The notes under the pieces are model-generated. The model had not been told where the DNA came from. It saw only the letters and a list, made by a program, of their open reading frames with translations, and did no database searches. From an uncultured bacterium (lineage in GTDB: Bacteria; DUMJ01), in contig CALGNK010000011.1 of assembly GCA_937958695.1 (NCBI GenBank), positions 62,001 through 126,000 on the forward strand: DNA of 64,000 nt. The letters run 5' to 3'. Positions within the stretch are counted from its first letter, which is position 1. Each line of letters starts with the position of its first letter. Positions 43,435 to 52,221 of this stretch are shown here, one piece after another. The position numbers and the translations under genes were made by a program.

Positions 43435-44418
43435 TTGACAGATTTTTTAATAAGGAGAATAGTAATGATGTTCTTTACTCTAATTGGTATATCAATAGTA
43501 TCTTTTATTATTATCCAAGCTCCTCCAGGAGACTATCTTTCTACATATATGGCAAGATTATCGGCAGCAGGTCTTAATATTGATCCGGCAGAGATAGAAG
43601 CATTAAAAGAACGATACGGACTCGGTAAACCTATGTATCTTCAGTATATTAGGTGGGTAACAAATTTGCTCCATGGAGATTTAGGTTATTCTATGCAGTG
43701 GGATGCAAGTGTAAAGATGATAATACTCCAGAGATTACCAGGTAGTTTTATCCTATCTCTATTCTCTTTTATATTCTCGTATCTTATTGCTATCCCTATA
43801 GGGGTATTTAGTGCTACTCATCAGTATTCTTTCTGGGATTATATCTTCTCTTTTATTGGATTCTTAGGCATAAGCATCCCTTCTTTCTTTCTTGCTCTTA
43901 TAGCTTTATGGCTTTATTTTATTGGCACTGGCAATGTAGCAGTAGGATTATTCTCTAAGGAGTTCCAAACAGCTTCTTGGAGTTTCGCAAAATTTATAGA
44001 TTTATTGGGTCATATATGGTTACCAGTCATCATAATAGGTCTAGGTGGAACATGTAGTATAATAAGGGTTGTAAGAAATAATCTTTTAGATGAGATCCAA
44101 AAACCTTACGTCATTACTGCACGTTCCAAAGGGCTTCCAGAAAGACGATTACTTTATAAATATCCATTTCGTATAGCAATTAATCCAGTTATAAGTACTG
44201 TAGGTTGGATGCTACCCAGTCTTGTAAGTGGAGAGCTTTTTGTTTCGTTAATTCTTAATATTCCAACACTTGGACCTGTATTTATAGATTCTCTAAGAAG
44301 CCAAGATATGTTTTTAGCAAGTAGTATCATTCTAATATTAAGTTCTCTTACTGTAATAGGAACCTTAATATCGGATATACTCTTAGTCTGGGTAGACCCA
44401 AGAATTAAATATATGTAG
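43435..44418 (+). CDS. ABC transporter permease, DppB-type
   Basis: The 327-residue membrane protein has about six helices, the PPGDYL segment after the first helix and the coupling loop VITARSKGLPERRLLYKYPFRIAINP. It starts with TTG, preceded by GAAGGTGA. It is similar throughout to the permease at 19456. The DppC-type gene follows 11 bp downstream. Together they form the channel for the binding protein encoded at 41440. The ligand is unknown and no ATPase gene is in the operon. Confidence 0.93.
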   Translation: MTDFLIRRIVMMFFTLIGISIVSFIIIQAPPGDYLSTYMARLSAAGLNIDPAEIEALKERYGLGKPMYLQYIRWVTNLLHGDLGYSMQWDASVKMIILQRLPGSFILSLFSFIFSYLIAIPIGVFSATHQYSFWDYIFSFIGFLGISIPSFFLALIALWLYFIGTGNVAVGLFSKEFQTASWSFAKFIDLLGHIWLPVIIIGLGGTCSIIRVVRNNLLDEIQKPYVITARSKGLPERRLLYKYPFRIAINPVISTVGWMLPSLVSGELFVSLILNIPTLGPVFIDSLRSQDMFLASSIILILSSLTVIGTLISDILLVWVDPRIKYM

Positions 44419-44429
44419 GAGGTTAATGG

Positions 44430-45563
44430 ATGTCTATAGAGGAGAACAAGGATAAATTGAAAGAAAATGAGGTTGAAGAAAAAATATTTACAGCCTCTCA
44501 ATGGCAACTTGTCTGGTGGAAATTCCTTAGACATAAAGTAGCAGTAATATCTTTAGCTATCCTCTTAGTATTTTATCTCTCTGCTATTTTTGCCGAATTT
44601 ATATCTCCTTATAATCCTAACAAAGAAGATACCCTCTATACCTATTGTCCCCCTACACGCATTTATTTCGTTGATGAATCAGGTAGATTCCATCTTAGAC
44701 CTTTTGTATATAAGCTAGACAAGATATTTGATCCTTTAACTCTCAACGAAATTTATACAGAAGATAGATCAAAAAAATATTTTATCAAATTTCTGTCCCG
44801 TGGTGAGCCATATAAGTTATTGGGATTTCTCTCCACAGATATCCATATCTTTGGTGTAGAAGGAGAAGGAAGACTTTTCCTTTTTGGAACAGATAAGATG
44901 GGGAGAGACTTATTTTCACGTATTGTGTATGGCGCTCGGATCTCATTATCTATTGGGCTCGTAGGGATAGCTATCAGTCTCTTTTTAGGGATCCTTATTG
45001 GAGGAATCTCCGGTTATTTTGGGGGAACCACAGATATGGTAATCCAAAGGATCATAGAGTTTCTCAGTAGTATTCCTACCTTACCCTTATGGATGGCATT
45101 AAGTGTAGCCTTACCCTCTCAATGGCCAGTTATTAAGGTTTATTTCGGTATTACTGTAATACTCTCGCTTTTAGGCTGGCCTGGATTAGCTCGTGTAACA
45201 CGAGGGAAATTTATGTCTTTAAAGGAAGAAGATTTTGTTATGGCTGCAAAATTGTCTGGAGCTAGTGAGTTAAGAATAATCTTTGTACATCTTTTACCAT
45301 CATTTTATAGCCATATAATCGCTTCTATAACACTGTCTATCCCTGGGATGATTTTAGGAGAGACATCTTTAAGTTTTTTAGGTTTAGGGTTACAACCACC
45401 AGCTATAAGTTGGGGGGTCTTATTAAAAGACGCCCAATCAATTCACACATTAGCCAATTGTCCTTGGTTAATAATCCCTGGAGCATTTGTAGCTATCACA
45501 GTACTCTCATTTAATTTTTTAGGAGATGGATTACGCGATGCTGCGGATCCTTATTCTAAATAA
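44430..45563 (+). CDS. ABC transporter permease, DppC-type (intact)
   Basis: The 377-residue protein has an N-terminal cytoplasmic region with ASQWQLVWWKFLRHKVAV before the first helix. A roughly 100-residue extracytoplasmic loop follows, then five helices with the coupling loop VMAAKLSGASELRIIFVHLLPS. The long loop (FHLRPFVYKL, GEPYKLLGFLSTDIHIFGV) is much larger than in E. coli DppC and is shared with the broken paralogue at 20451. It leads into GTDKMGRDLFSRIVYGARISL, the usual DppC junction. It is the reference that shows the 20451 gene to be frameshifted. Confidence 0.93.
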   Translation: MSIEENKDKLKENEVEEKIFTASQWQLVWWKFLRHKVAVISLAILLVFYLSAIFAEFISPYNPNKEDTLYTYCPPTRIYFVDESGRFHLRPFVYKLDKIFDPLTLNEIYTEDRSKKYFIKFLSRGEPYKLLGFLSTDIHIFGVEGEGRLFLFGTDKMGRDLFSRIVYGARISLSIGLVGIAISLFLGILIGGISGYFGGTTDMVIQRIIEFLSSIPTLPLWMALSVALPSQWPVIKVYFGITVILSLLGWPGLARVTRGKFMSLKEEDFVMAAKLSGASELRIIFVHLLPSFYSHIIASITLSIPGMILGETSLSFLGLGLQPPAISWGVLLKDAQSIHTLANCPWLIIPGAFVAITVLSFNFLGDGLRDAADPYSK

Positions 45564-45584
45564 GTAGAAAAGGAGGTTATCGAT

Positions 45585-46580
45585 ATGGAACACTTTATAG
45601 TGTATAAAGATGAAAATTCTTATAGTGCCTTCCCTGACATAGAAAAACTTCCAAATGGAGAGATAATAGTGACATTTAGAGAAGCAGTTAGAAGAGAAAT
45701 TGCCACTCATATAGATTCTACATCTAGAGCAGTAGCTATAAGGTCTAAAGATAATGGTAAAACATGGGAAGGAAAGATTATTGTTTACGACGATGAGGAT
45801 GGTATTCAGGATCCATCTATTAAAGCTTTATCTGATGGAAGTCTTATATGCAATTTCTTTAAGTGGAAGGTAATAAAACAAGAACCATTTAATCATCAGA
45901 TTTTAGGAACATTTATTGTTAGGTCTTATGATAGTGGATATACTTGGGAAAAAGAATTAACTAAGGTAGAAGTTCCAGATTTTAAATTAAGCGGAACATC
46001 CGATGCCATTTTAGAATTAAACGATGGGACACTCCTTATACCTATGTATGGAGCAAAGATAGGAGAAAGGCATAGAGCCTTTATCTTAAAATCAAAAGAC
46101 AAAGGTTCAACCTGGACAGATTTTAGGACGGTAGCATTTGATCCTCTAGGAAATATGGATTTCCAAGAGCCAGCTTTAACAATGTTACCTTCTGGAAAGA
46201 TTATATGCATGATGAGAGTTTATGGGGTAGAACAATATCTATGGCAATCAGAATCACTTGATGGAGGAAATACTTGGAGTATCCCTAAAAAAACAGAGAT
46301 CTGGGGATTTCCTGCCCATCTCTTGGTCCTTAAAGACGGAAGAATCTTATGTTCTTATGGATATCGTAGACCACCTTATGGGATAAGGGCTTGTATAAGT
46401 TATGATGAAGGAAAAACCTGGGATCTAAAGAATGAGATTATAATAAGAAGCGATGGATTACATGAAGATCTCGGTTATCCTAGTTCTATAGAGCTAAATA
46501 CCGGAGAGATATTAACTGTATATTATTTTCATGATAGCGAAGAAACGGAATTTATAGCCAGTAGTATATATAAAATTTAA
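45585..46580 (+). CDS. Sialidase-like BNR-repeat protein (intracellular)
   Basis: The 331-residue protein has five Asp-box motifs in a six-bladed propeller pattern: SKDNGKTW, SYDSGYTW, SKDKGSTW, SLDGGNTW and SYDEGKTW. It begins with FPDIEKLPNGEIIVTFREA, where the Arg matches the first active-site Arg of sialidases. No signal peptide is present, so it would act on imported material. Family members cleave sialic acid or other glycosides, and many have unknown substrates. AGGAGG precedes the ATG. It is the first metabolic gene after the transporter genes. Confidence 0.82.
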   Translation: MEHFIVYKDENSYSAFPDIEKLPNGEIIVTFREAVRREIATHIDSTSRAVAIRSKDNGKTWEGKIIVYDDEDGIQDPSIKALSDGSLICNFFKWKVIKQEPFNHQILGTFIVRSYDSGYTWEKELTKVEVPDFKLSGTSDAILELNDGTLLIPMYGAKIGERHRAFILKSKDKGSTWTDFRTVAFDPLGNMDFQEPALTMLPSGKIICMMRVYGVEQYLWQSESLDGGNTWSIPKKTEIWGFPAHLLVLKDGRILCSYGYRRPPYGIRACISYDEGKTWDLKNEIIIRSDGLHEDLGYPSSIELNTGEILTVYYFHDSEETEFIASSIYKI

Positions 46581-46597
46581 GATTAATTGAGGGATAT

Positions 46598-47674
46598 ATG
46601 GAACCTTTAGAAAGAATCATTAACAGTGTGAAGCATAAACGTTCTGATAGGTTACCTATTGACTACATTGCTACACCTGAAGCACATAATTCTTTGAAAA
46701 AACATCTCTCCATAGAGAGCGACGAAGAACTTTTGAGATATCTAGGAGTTGATATTAGAAGAGTTACAGGTAAGTACATAGGGCCAAAAGGACTTATCCC
46801 ATCAGCAGGAATAAATGCTAATCCTGGAACCGATATATTCGGTGTTGTATGGGCTCCTAAAAGACATAAATTTGGCTCATACAACGAAATCGTCTATTAC
46901 CCACTGGCAGAAGCAAAAACAGTAAAGGAGATAAGAGAATACAATTGGCCTAGCATTGACTGGTTTGACTTTTCTCATCTAAAGAAAGAAATTGCTCAAA
47001 TTAATAAAGATAAAAGGTACGCAGTTATGTTTTTTGCCGGTGGTTCTTTTGAGACCCCATGGTATATTCGTGGTTTAGAAAATTTCCTAATAGATCTAGT
47101 AGAGCGTCCAGAGATAGCAGAGGCTATTATTTCACATGTAACAGATTTTTATTTGAAGCGTGCATTAAAGGCCATAGAGGAGTCCAATGGGCAAATTACA
47201 ATTATTGGAAGCGGAGGAGACCTAGGAACACAAAAAGGGATGATGATTTCACCAGAACTATGGAGAAAATACATAAAGCCTTACAGCGCAAAATTAATCC
47301 GCACATTTAAGGATATGGGTTTTATTACATTTTACCACTCCTGCGGTAGTATCATACCCATAATAGATGACCTTATAGAAATAGGACTTGATATACTTGA
47401 CCCTATCCAACCAAAGGCTAAGGGTATGGACCCAGAAAATCTAAAAAGGCAATTTGGAGATAAACTTGTTTTTCATGGCGGAATAGATGTACAAGAGCTG
47501 TTACCATTTGAGACCCCAGAAGAGATTTATAAAGAGACAGCAAGATTGATGGAGATACTAGGAAGTGATGGGGGATATATAGTTGCACCTGCTCATGCAA
47601 TTCAGGGAGATACAACTCCAGAAAATATAATGGCAATATATAATACTGCAAAGGAATATTTACCTTGGAAATAA
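46598..47674 (+). CDS. Uroporphyrinogen decarboxylase-family protein (possible methyltransferase)
   Basis: The 358-residue protein has the UroD barrel with markers FFAGGSFETPWYIRGLENFLIDL, TFYHSCGSIIPIIDDLIEIGLDILDPIQPKA and LVFHGGIDVQELLPF. The HxC motif (YHSC) and the reduced N-terminal arginine pattern are more like MtaA/CmuA-type methyltransferases than haem-pathway HemE. Such genes are common beside Gfo/Idh and SDR genes in sugar clusters. It may move a methyl group from a methylated substrate to a cobamide or thiol. That is inference: no corrinoid protein gene is adjacent. Confidence 0.8.
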   Translation: MEPLERIINSVKHKRSDRLPIDYIATPEAHNSLKKHLSIESDEELLRYLGVDIRRVTGKYIGPKGLIPSAGINANPGTDIFGVVWAPKRHKFGSYNEIVYYPLAEAKTVKEIREYNWPSIDWFDFSHLKKEIAQINKDKRYAVMFFAGGSFETPWYIRGLENFLIDLVERPEIAEAIISHVTDFYLKRALKAIEESNGQITIIGSGGDLGTQKGMMISPELWRKYIKPYSAKLIRTFKDMGFITFYHSCGSIIPIIDDLIEIGLDILDPIQPKAKGMDPENLKRQFGDKLVFHGGIDVQELLPFETPEEIYKETARLMEILGSDGGYIVAPAHAIQGDTTPENIMAIYNTAKEYLPWK

Positions 47675-47687
47675 ATAGAGGGAAATT

Positions 47688-48464
47688 ATGGGAATACTTG
47701 AAAGATTTTCTCTTTTTGGAAAAGTAGCGATTGTTACTGGAGGAGCAGGCCTTTATGGGAAATTTATTGTTGAAGGTCTTGGAGAGGCTGGTGCATCTGT
47801 TTATATTGCATCTAGAAATATAGAAAGATCTGGGAAATTTGCAGAAGAGTTAAAAGAAAAAGGATATGAAGTAAAGGCGATAAAATTTGATCAGGCAAAA
47901 GAGGAAAGTATAAATGATCTAAAAGTAAAAATTATTGAAGAAAAAGGAAGGATAGATATACTTGTAAATAATGCTGTTCTAAGACCTATGAAGAGTTACT
48001 ACGATGAGATAGAAAAATTTAGAACATCGATGGAAGTAAATGCAGTAGGGGTTTTTAATCTAACAAGAATTATCGGGGAGGTTATGAAGGAGCAACGGTA
48101 CGGTTCAATAATAAATATATCTTCTATTCAAGGAATAGTAGGTCCCGACTTTACTTTATACGAAGGAACAGAAATGGATGTTCCTCCAGATTATTTCTTC
48201 CATAAAAGTGGGCTTATAAATTTGACAAGATATTTTGCTGCAAGACTTGGTCCTTACAATATAAGGGTAAACTGCATAAGCCCAGGTGGATTATATGCAG
48301 GGCAAAATGAAAGATTTGTTGAAAGATATAACAAAAGGACATTCCTTGGAAGAATGGCTAACGGAGAAGATATTAAAGGAGTAGTAATATTTTTGGCTTC
48401 AGACGCTTCAGCTTATATAACTGGAGCAAACATTGTTGTGGATGGAGGGTATACAGCAAAATGA
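47688..48464 (+). CDS. Short-chain dehydrogenase/reductase
   Basis: The 258-residue enzyme has the SDR cofactor motif TGGAGLYGKFIVEGL, the structural NNAVLRP and catalytic residues in NISSIQG (Ser) and YFFHK (YxxxK). C-terminal VNCISPGGLY and YITGANIVVDGGYTAK are standard for classical SDRs of the gluconate 5-dehydrogenase type. It is likely to oxidise or reduce a ring or chain hydroxyl of the imported compound. It overlaps the following Gfo/Idh gene by 4 bp. Confidence 0.9.
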   Translation: MGILERFSLFGKVAIVTGGAGLYGKFIVEGLGEAGASVYIASRNIERSGKFAEELKEKGYEVKAIKFDQAKEESINDLKVKIIEEKGRIDILVNNAVLRPMKSYYDEIEKFRTSMEVNAVGVFNLTRIIGEVMKEQRYGSIINISSIQGIVGPDFTLYEGTEMDVPPDYFFHKSGLINLTRYFAARLGPYNIRVNCISPGGLYAGQNERFVERYNKRTFLGRMANGEDIKGVVIFLASDASAYITGANIVVDGGYTAK

Positions 48465-49465
48465 AACATATACTAATAGTTGGTGGAGGAGGTATAGGAG
48501 AAAGGCATATACGCTGTTTTCTAGCTACTGGCAGAGTTAAGATATCTGTATGCGATTCTAGAAAAGAAAGATTAGAAGAATTGAAAAGTCATTACAAAAT
48601 AGAAGAGACATTCTTATCCTTTAATGATATCCCTTTAGGAAAATTTGATGGAGTATTAATAGCCACACCTGCCAATTTACATGTACCTATGGCTATTCGC
48701 TGTATAGAATATGATACCCCTTGTCTAATAGAGAAACCTCTCTCAGTAGATTTAGTTGATGTAGATAGACTTATAGAATTAGTAAATAGGAAAAGGATTA
48801 TAGCAGGAGTAGCATATGTACGTCGAAGTCTTCCTTCTTATAGAAGATTAAAAGAGTTAGTAGAAGGAGGTATTATTGGGGTATTAAAGATGGGAAGGCT
48901 CAATATGTCTCAGGAATTCCCTAAATATAGGCCTGATTATCGTAATATATACTATGCTAAAGAAGAGACTGGGGGAGGATGCATATTAGATGCTGCTACA
49001 CATGCTATAAATCTTGCCCAATACTACTGGGGAGAGATAGAAGACTCGGTAGGATTTTACGACCATCTAGAACTCGAAGGGGTTGAAGTTGAAGATAGCT
49101 CGATCATTATTCTTAGATTTAAAAACAGGTCTTTAGTAGATATCTTTGTGAACCAATTTCAGAAACCTAATATAACTGAGACTGAACTTATAGGTAATGA
49201 AGGGAATTTAAGATGCACAGTTAATAGAGGATCTCATAAGATAACATTCTGTAATAGTGATGAGAATAAATGGGAAGAAATAGCATCTTATAATTTTACT
49301 AGTGACGACCCATACATCTTTCAAGCCAATGAATTTCTTGATGCAGTAGATGGAAAAAGTAAGCTTTCAACTAGCATAGAAGAAGCCAAGGAAGCACTGA
49401 TAGTAGCTCTAAATGTAAAATCTTTTCAAAAAGAGAGAAAGGTGAATACATATGCAAAAAAGTAG
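48461..49465 (+). CDS. Gfo/Idh/MocA-family oxidoreductase 1
   Basis: The 334-residue protein has an N-terminal Rossmann motif GGGGIGERHIRCFLATG, ATPANLHVPMAIRCIEY and the EKP catalytic Lys motif LIEKPLSVD, followed by the beta-sheet substrate domain (LDAATHAINLAQYYWG with the catalytic His). Family members oxidise sugars, inositols or their acids with NAD(P). It lies among two further related proteins (50240 and 51170). The aldolase gene overlaps it by 14 bp. Confidence 0.9.
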   Translation: MKHILIVGGGGIGERHIRCFLATGRVKISVCDSRKERLEELKSHYKIEETFLSFNDIPLGKFDGVLIATPANLHVPMAIRCIEYDTPCLIEKPLSVDLVDVDRLIELVNRKRIIAGVAYVRRSLPSYRRLKELVEGGIIGVLKMGRLNMSQEFPKYRPDYRNIYYAKEETGGGCILDAATHAINLAQYYWGEIEDSVGFYDHLELEGVEVEDSSIIILRFKNRSLVDIFVNQFQKPNITETELIGNEGNLRCTVNRGSHKITFCNSDENKWEEIASYNFTSDDPYIFQANEFLDAVDGKSKLSTSIEEAKEALIVALNVKSFQKERKVNTYAKK

Positions 49466-50243
49466 AGTATTAGAGAAATTAAGAAGGGGAGAACCTGTTC
49501 TCTGTACTAAAGCTAACTTTAAAGACCCTGCTATTATAGAATTGATTGGGCTTATTGGATTTGATTGTATCTGGATATGTCAAGAACATCTTTGGTCAGA
49601 TCAGGAGACGCTTTATAGTATGATTACCTCTGCTCGATTGACTAGTATGGATAGTATGGTTCGTATTGGGAAAAGCGGATATACTTCAGCCATAAAACCC
49701 CTAGAAATGGGAGCAAAGGGAATAATGGTCCCTCACATAAGGTCCTTAGAAGAGGCTAAATTTTGGATAGAAACTACTAGGTTTTTCCCTATTGGGAGGA
49801 GAGGATTAGATGGGGTTAATGCTGATGCTGACTGGGGATTAATGAACTTAAGTGACTACTTGGAATTTTCTAATAGAGAAACATTCTTAGCCTTTCAAAT
49901 CGAAGACCCAGAAGTAATTCCTTACATAGAGGATATAGCAAAATTACCAGGGTTTGATATCTTCTTTGTAGGAATAGGAGATCTAAGTCAAGCACTAGGA
50001 TTTCCTGGAGAATTAGATAGAGCTGAAATTTGGGAGGTGTTAAAAAGGGTAGGAAATGTAGCAAAGAAATATGGGAAATTTGTAGGAGCACCAGGAATTA
50101 ATACAGAAAAGACAAAGAGGTTGTTAGATTTAGGGTACTTATTTATAACTAACGGTGCTGATATCATATTCTTGAGGGATTCATTTTTAAAATTAAAAAG
50201 GGAATATGAAGGTATTGGTTTTAGCTTTGGAGGGATAAGATGA
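49452..50243 (+). CDS. HpcH/HpaI-family class II aldolase
   Basis: The 263-residue barrel enzyme matches the HpcH/HpaI (2,4-dihydroxyhepta-2-enedioate aldolase) family: CTKANFKDPAIIELIGLIGFDCIWICQEH, MVRIGKSGYTSAIKPLEMGAKGIMVPHI, AFQIEDPEVIPYI (metal Glu) and FFVGIGDLSQALGFPG (metal Asp region). These enzymes split hydroxy-keto acids to pyruvate and an aldehyde. It would be the carbon-carbon cleavage step of this pathway. GAAAGGTGA lies before the ATG, inside the previous gene. Confidence 0.9.
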   Translation: MQKSRVLEKLRRGEPVLCTKANFKDPAIIELIGLIGFDCIWICQEHLWSDQETLYSMITSARLTSMDSMVRIGKSGYTSAIKPLEMGAKGIMVPHIRSLEEAKFWIETTRFFPIGRRGLDGVNADADWGLMNLSDYLEFSNRETFLAFQIEDPEVIPYIEDIAKLPGFDIFFVGIGDLSQALGFPGELDRAEIWEVLKRVGNVAKKYGKFVGAPGINTEKTKRLLDLGYLFITNGADIIFLRDSFLKLKREYEGIGFSFGGIR

Positions 50244-51160
50244 TTAAGATCGCTATGTTGGGAAGGAGCGAGGGAAATGGCCATCCCTACTCCTGGAGTG
50301 CAATCATAAATGGTGGTTATAATGAGGAGATGATGAAAAAATGTCCCTTTCCCATCATCTATGAGTATCTTTCAAAACAGCCTAGAGAAAATCTAGGGAT
50401 TCATGGAGCAAAAGTGACACATATATGGGCAGAAGATAAAGAGGAGGCTCAGCGTATAGCGGAAACTTCTCTTATAGAAAATGTTGTAGATAGACCTGAA
50501 AATGTTATAGGGAAAGTAGATGCTGTAATTATAGGAGAAGATGTTGGTTCAAGACATCTCTCGTTAGCTTTACCTTTCATCAAAAGAGACATTCCAATAT
50601 TTATAGATAAACCTCTTACTGACAATGAAAGTGACCTAAAAGAGTTTATAAGATTCTTTGAGGAAGAGAAACCAATTCTTTCCTCTTCTAGTTATAGATA
50701 TGCAAAAGAGATAGAAGAACTAGACAGAAAAGAATTAGGAAATATCTTATTTGTTGATGGGCTTATAAATAAGAGCTGGGAAAAGTATGGGGTTCACTGT
50801 ATAGAAGGATTATGTCAATTAATGGGGTATGGGATAGAAGAGGTGAATAATTTAGGGGATGAGAAAAATAACATAGTTTATTTAAGATATAAGGACGGGA
50901 GACAAGCTATAATAAACGTAATTTATCCTGCTCGACTCTCCAAATACGATATAGTTGGAGAAAATAACTCCAAAAGCATAATAATATCTGATAGCTTTTA
51001 TATGTTTAAAAAACAGCTACAAATATTTATCGATTTTATAAAAACTGGTAAAAGGCCTTATCCTTTTGAAGAAACTATAGAAATTACTAAGGTTATTATT
51101 GCAGGAATAAGGTCAAGGGAGAGAAAAGAGCCAGTTAAGATTAAGGATATTCTAAAATAG
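50240..51160 (+). CDS. Gfo/Idh-like dehydrogenase 2 (divergent)
   Basis: The 306-residue protein has a Rossmann-like start without the usual GxGxxG; MLGRSEGNGHPYSWSAIINGGY stands in its place. It keeps VDAVIIGEDVGSRHLSLALPFIKRDIPIFIDKPLTDN with a DKP in place of EKP. This is the variant seen in poorly characterised Gfo/Idh relatives of sugar clusters. The C-terminal half has YGVHCIEGLCQLM with a candidate catalytic His. It overlaps the aldolase gene by 4 bp and precedes a third family member by 9 bp. Confidence 0.78.
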   Translation: MIKIAMLGRSEGNGHPYSWSAIINGGYNEEMMKKCPFPIIYEYLSKQPRENLGIHGAKVTHIWAEDKEEAQRIAETSLIENVVDRPENVIGKVDAVIIGEDVGSRHLSLALPFIKRDIPIFIDKPLTDNESDLKEFIRFFEEEKPILSSSSYRYAKEIEELDRKELGNILFVDGLINKSWEKYGVHCIEGLCQLMGYGIEEVNNLGDEKNNIVYLRYKDGRQAIINVIYPARLSKYDIVGENNSKSIIISDSFYMFKKQLQIFIDFIKTGKRPYPFEETIEITKVIIAGIRSRERKEPVKIKDILK

Positions 51161-51169
51161 GAGGTCTTT

Positions 51170-52216
51170 ATGGTTAATTGGGGAGTTATTGGATGTGGAG
51201 GGATTGCATCCAGAAGGACAATCCCTGAGGGGCTTACAAAGGCAAAGAATGCTAGATTGATTTCAGTTATGGATATAGATAAGGATAAGGCAAAGGAGGT
51301 TGGAGAGAGGTTTGGATTAGAGTATTCTACAGATATAGAAGATATACTTAATGATAGTCGTATTCAGGCTGTGTATATAGCAACTCCCGTATATCTCCAC
51401 AAGGAACAGGTCATAAAATCAGCTATATCTGGTAAGCATATCTTGTGTGAAAAGCCTTTGGCTTTAAACTCGAAAGATGCAGAGATTGCTATAGATATCT
51501 GCAAGAAAAATAATGTAAAGCTTGGCGTTGGTTATATGATGAGATTCCATTCTTTGCATAAGAAGGCTAGAGAGATGATAAAGAATGGAGAACTAGGAGA
51601 GATTGTTTTTGCTAGGGCACAACTCTCCTGTTGGTATCCACCTATTCAAGGGGCTTGGAGGCAGGATCCTACACTAGGAGGTGGAGGATCACTAATAGAT
51701 ATGGGAAGCCACTGCCTTGACCTTCTAGAGTATATACTAGATACAGAGATAGAAACAGTATCCTGCTTTGCCGATAATGTAATACATAACTATAAATCAG
51801 AAGATTCAAGTGTTGTAATGGTAAGATTCAAGAATAAAGCCCATGGAGTTATAGACAGTTACTTCAATATTCCAGACAACTCAAGCAAAAATAGACTAGA
51901 AATTTATGGGACAAAGGGCAGTCTCCTAGCTGAAGGAACAATAGGCCAATCTTCTTATGGAGAGATGGTAGCATTCTTAGAGAAGGACTCAAAAGGTTAT
52001 GATGCCTCTCAGATAAGAGAGATGGAAGTAGGGATGAAGATAGAGGCTCCATTTGTAAACATCTATCAGGCAGAGATAGAAGCATTCTCATCAGCTATAG
52101 AAGAGGATAAGGATCCTCCAGTTTCCGGAGAGATAGGATTATGGAGTTTAAGGGTTATAGAGGCATGTTATGAGTCAAGTAAAAATAAGGTACAGATAAC
52201 ATTAAGAAGGGAGTGA
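51170..52216 (+). CDS. Gfo/Idh/MocA-family oxidoreductase 3
   Basis: The 348-residue protein has a typical family layout: GVIGCGGIASRRTIPEGL, ATPVYLHKEQVIKSAISGKHILCEKPLAL with catalytic Lys, YMMRFHSLHKKAREMI and GGGGSLIDMGSHCLDLLEYIL with catalytic His. It ends in NIYQAEIEAFSSAIEEDKDPPVSGEIGL. It probably acts as an NAD(P)-linked sugar or cyclitol dehydrogenase. AGGAGG precedes the ATG. The DegT aminotransferase gene follows after 5 bp. Confidence 0.92.
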   Translation: MVNWGVIGCGGIASRRTIPEGLTKAKNARLISVMDIDKDKAKEVGERFGLEYSTDIEDILNDSRIQAVYIATPVYLHKEQVIKSAISGKHILCEKPLALNSKDAEIAIDICKKNNVKLGVGYMMRFHSLHKKAREMIKNGELGEIVFARAQLSCWYPPIQGAWRQDPTLGGGGSLIDMGSHCLDLLEYILDTEIETVSCFADNVIHNYKSEDSSVVMVRFKNKAHGVIDSYFNIPDNSSKNRLEIYGTKGSLLAEGTIGQSSYGEMVAFLEKDSKGYDASQIREMEVGMKIEAPFVNIYQAEIEAFSSAIEEDKDPPVSGEIGLWSLRVIEACYESSKNKVQITLRRE

Positions 52217-52221
52217 ATAGT

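Noticed and set aside
46598-47674. HemE (haem-pathway uroporphyrinogen decarboxylase)
   Set aside because: The setting is a sugar cluster with no haem genes, and the HxC motif fits the methyltransferase-like branch better.
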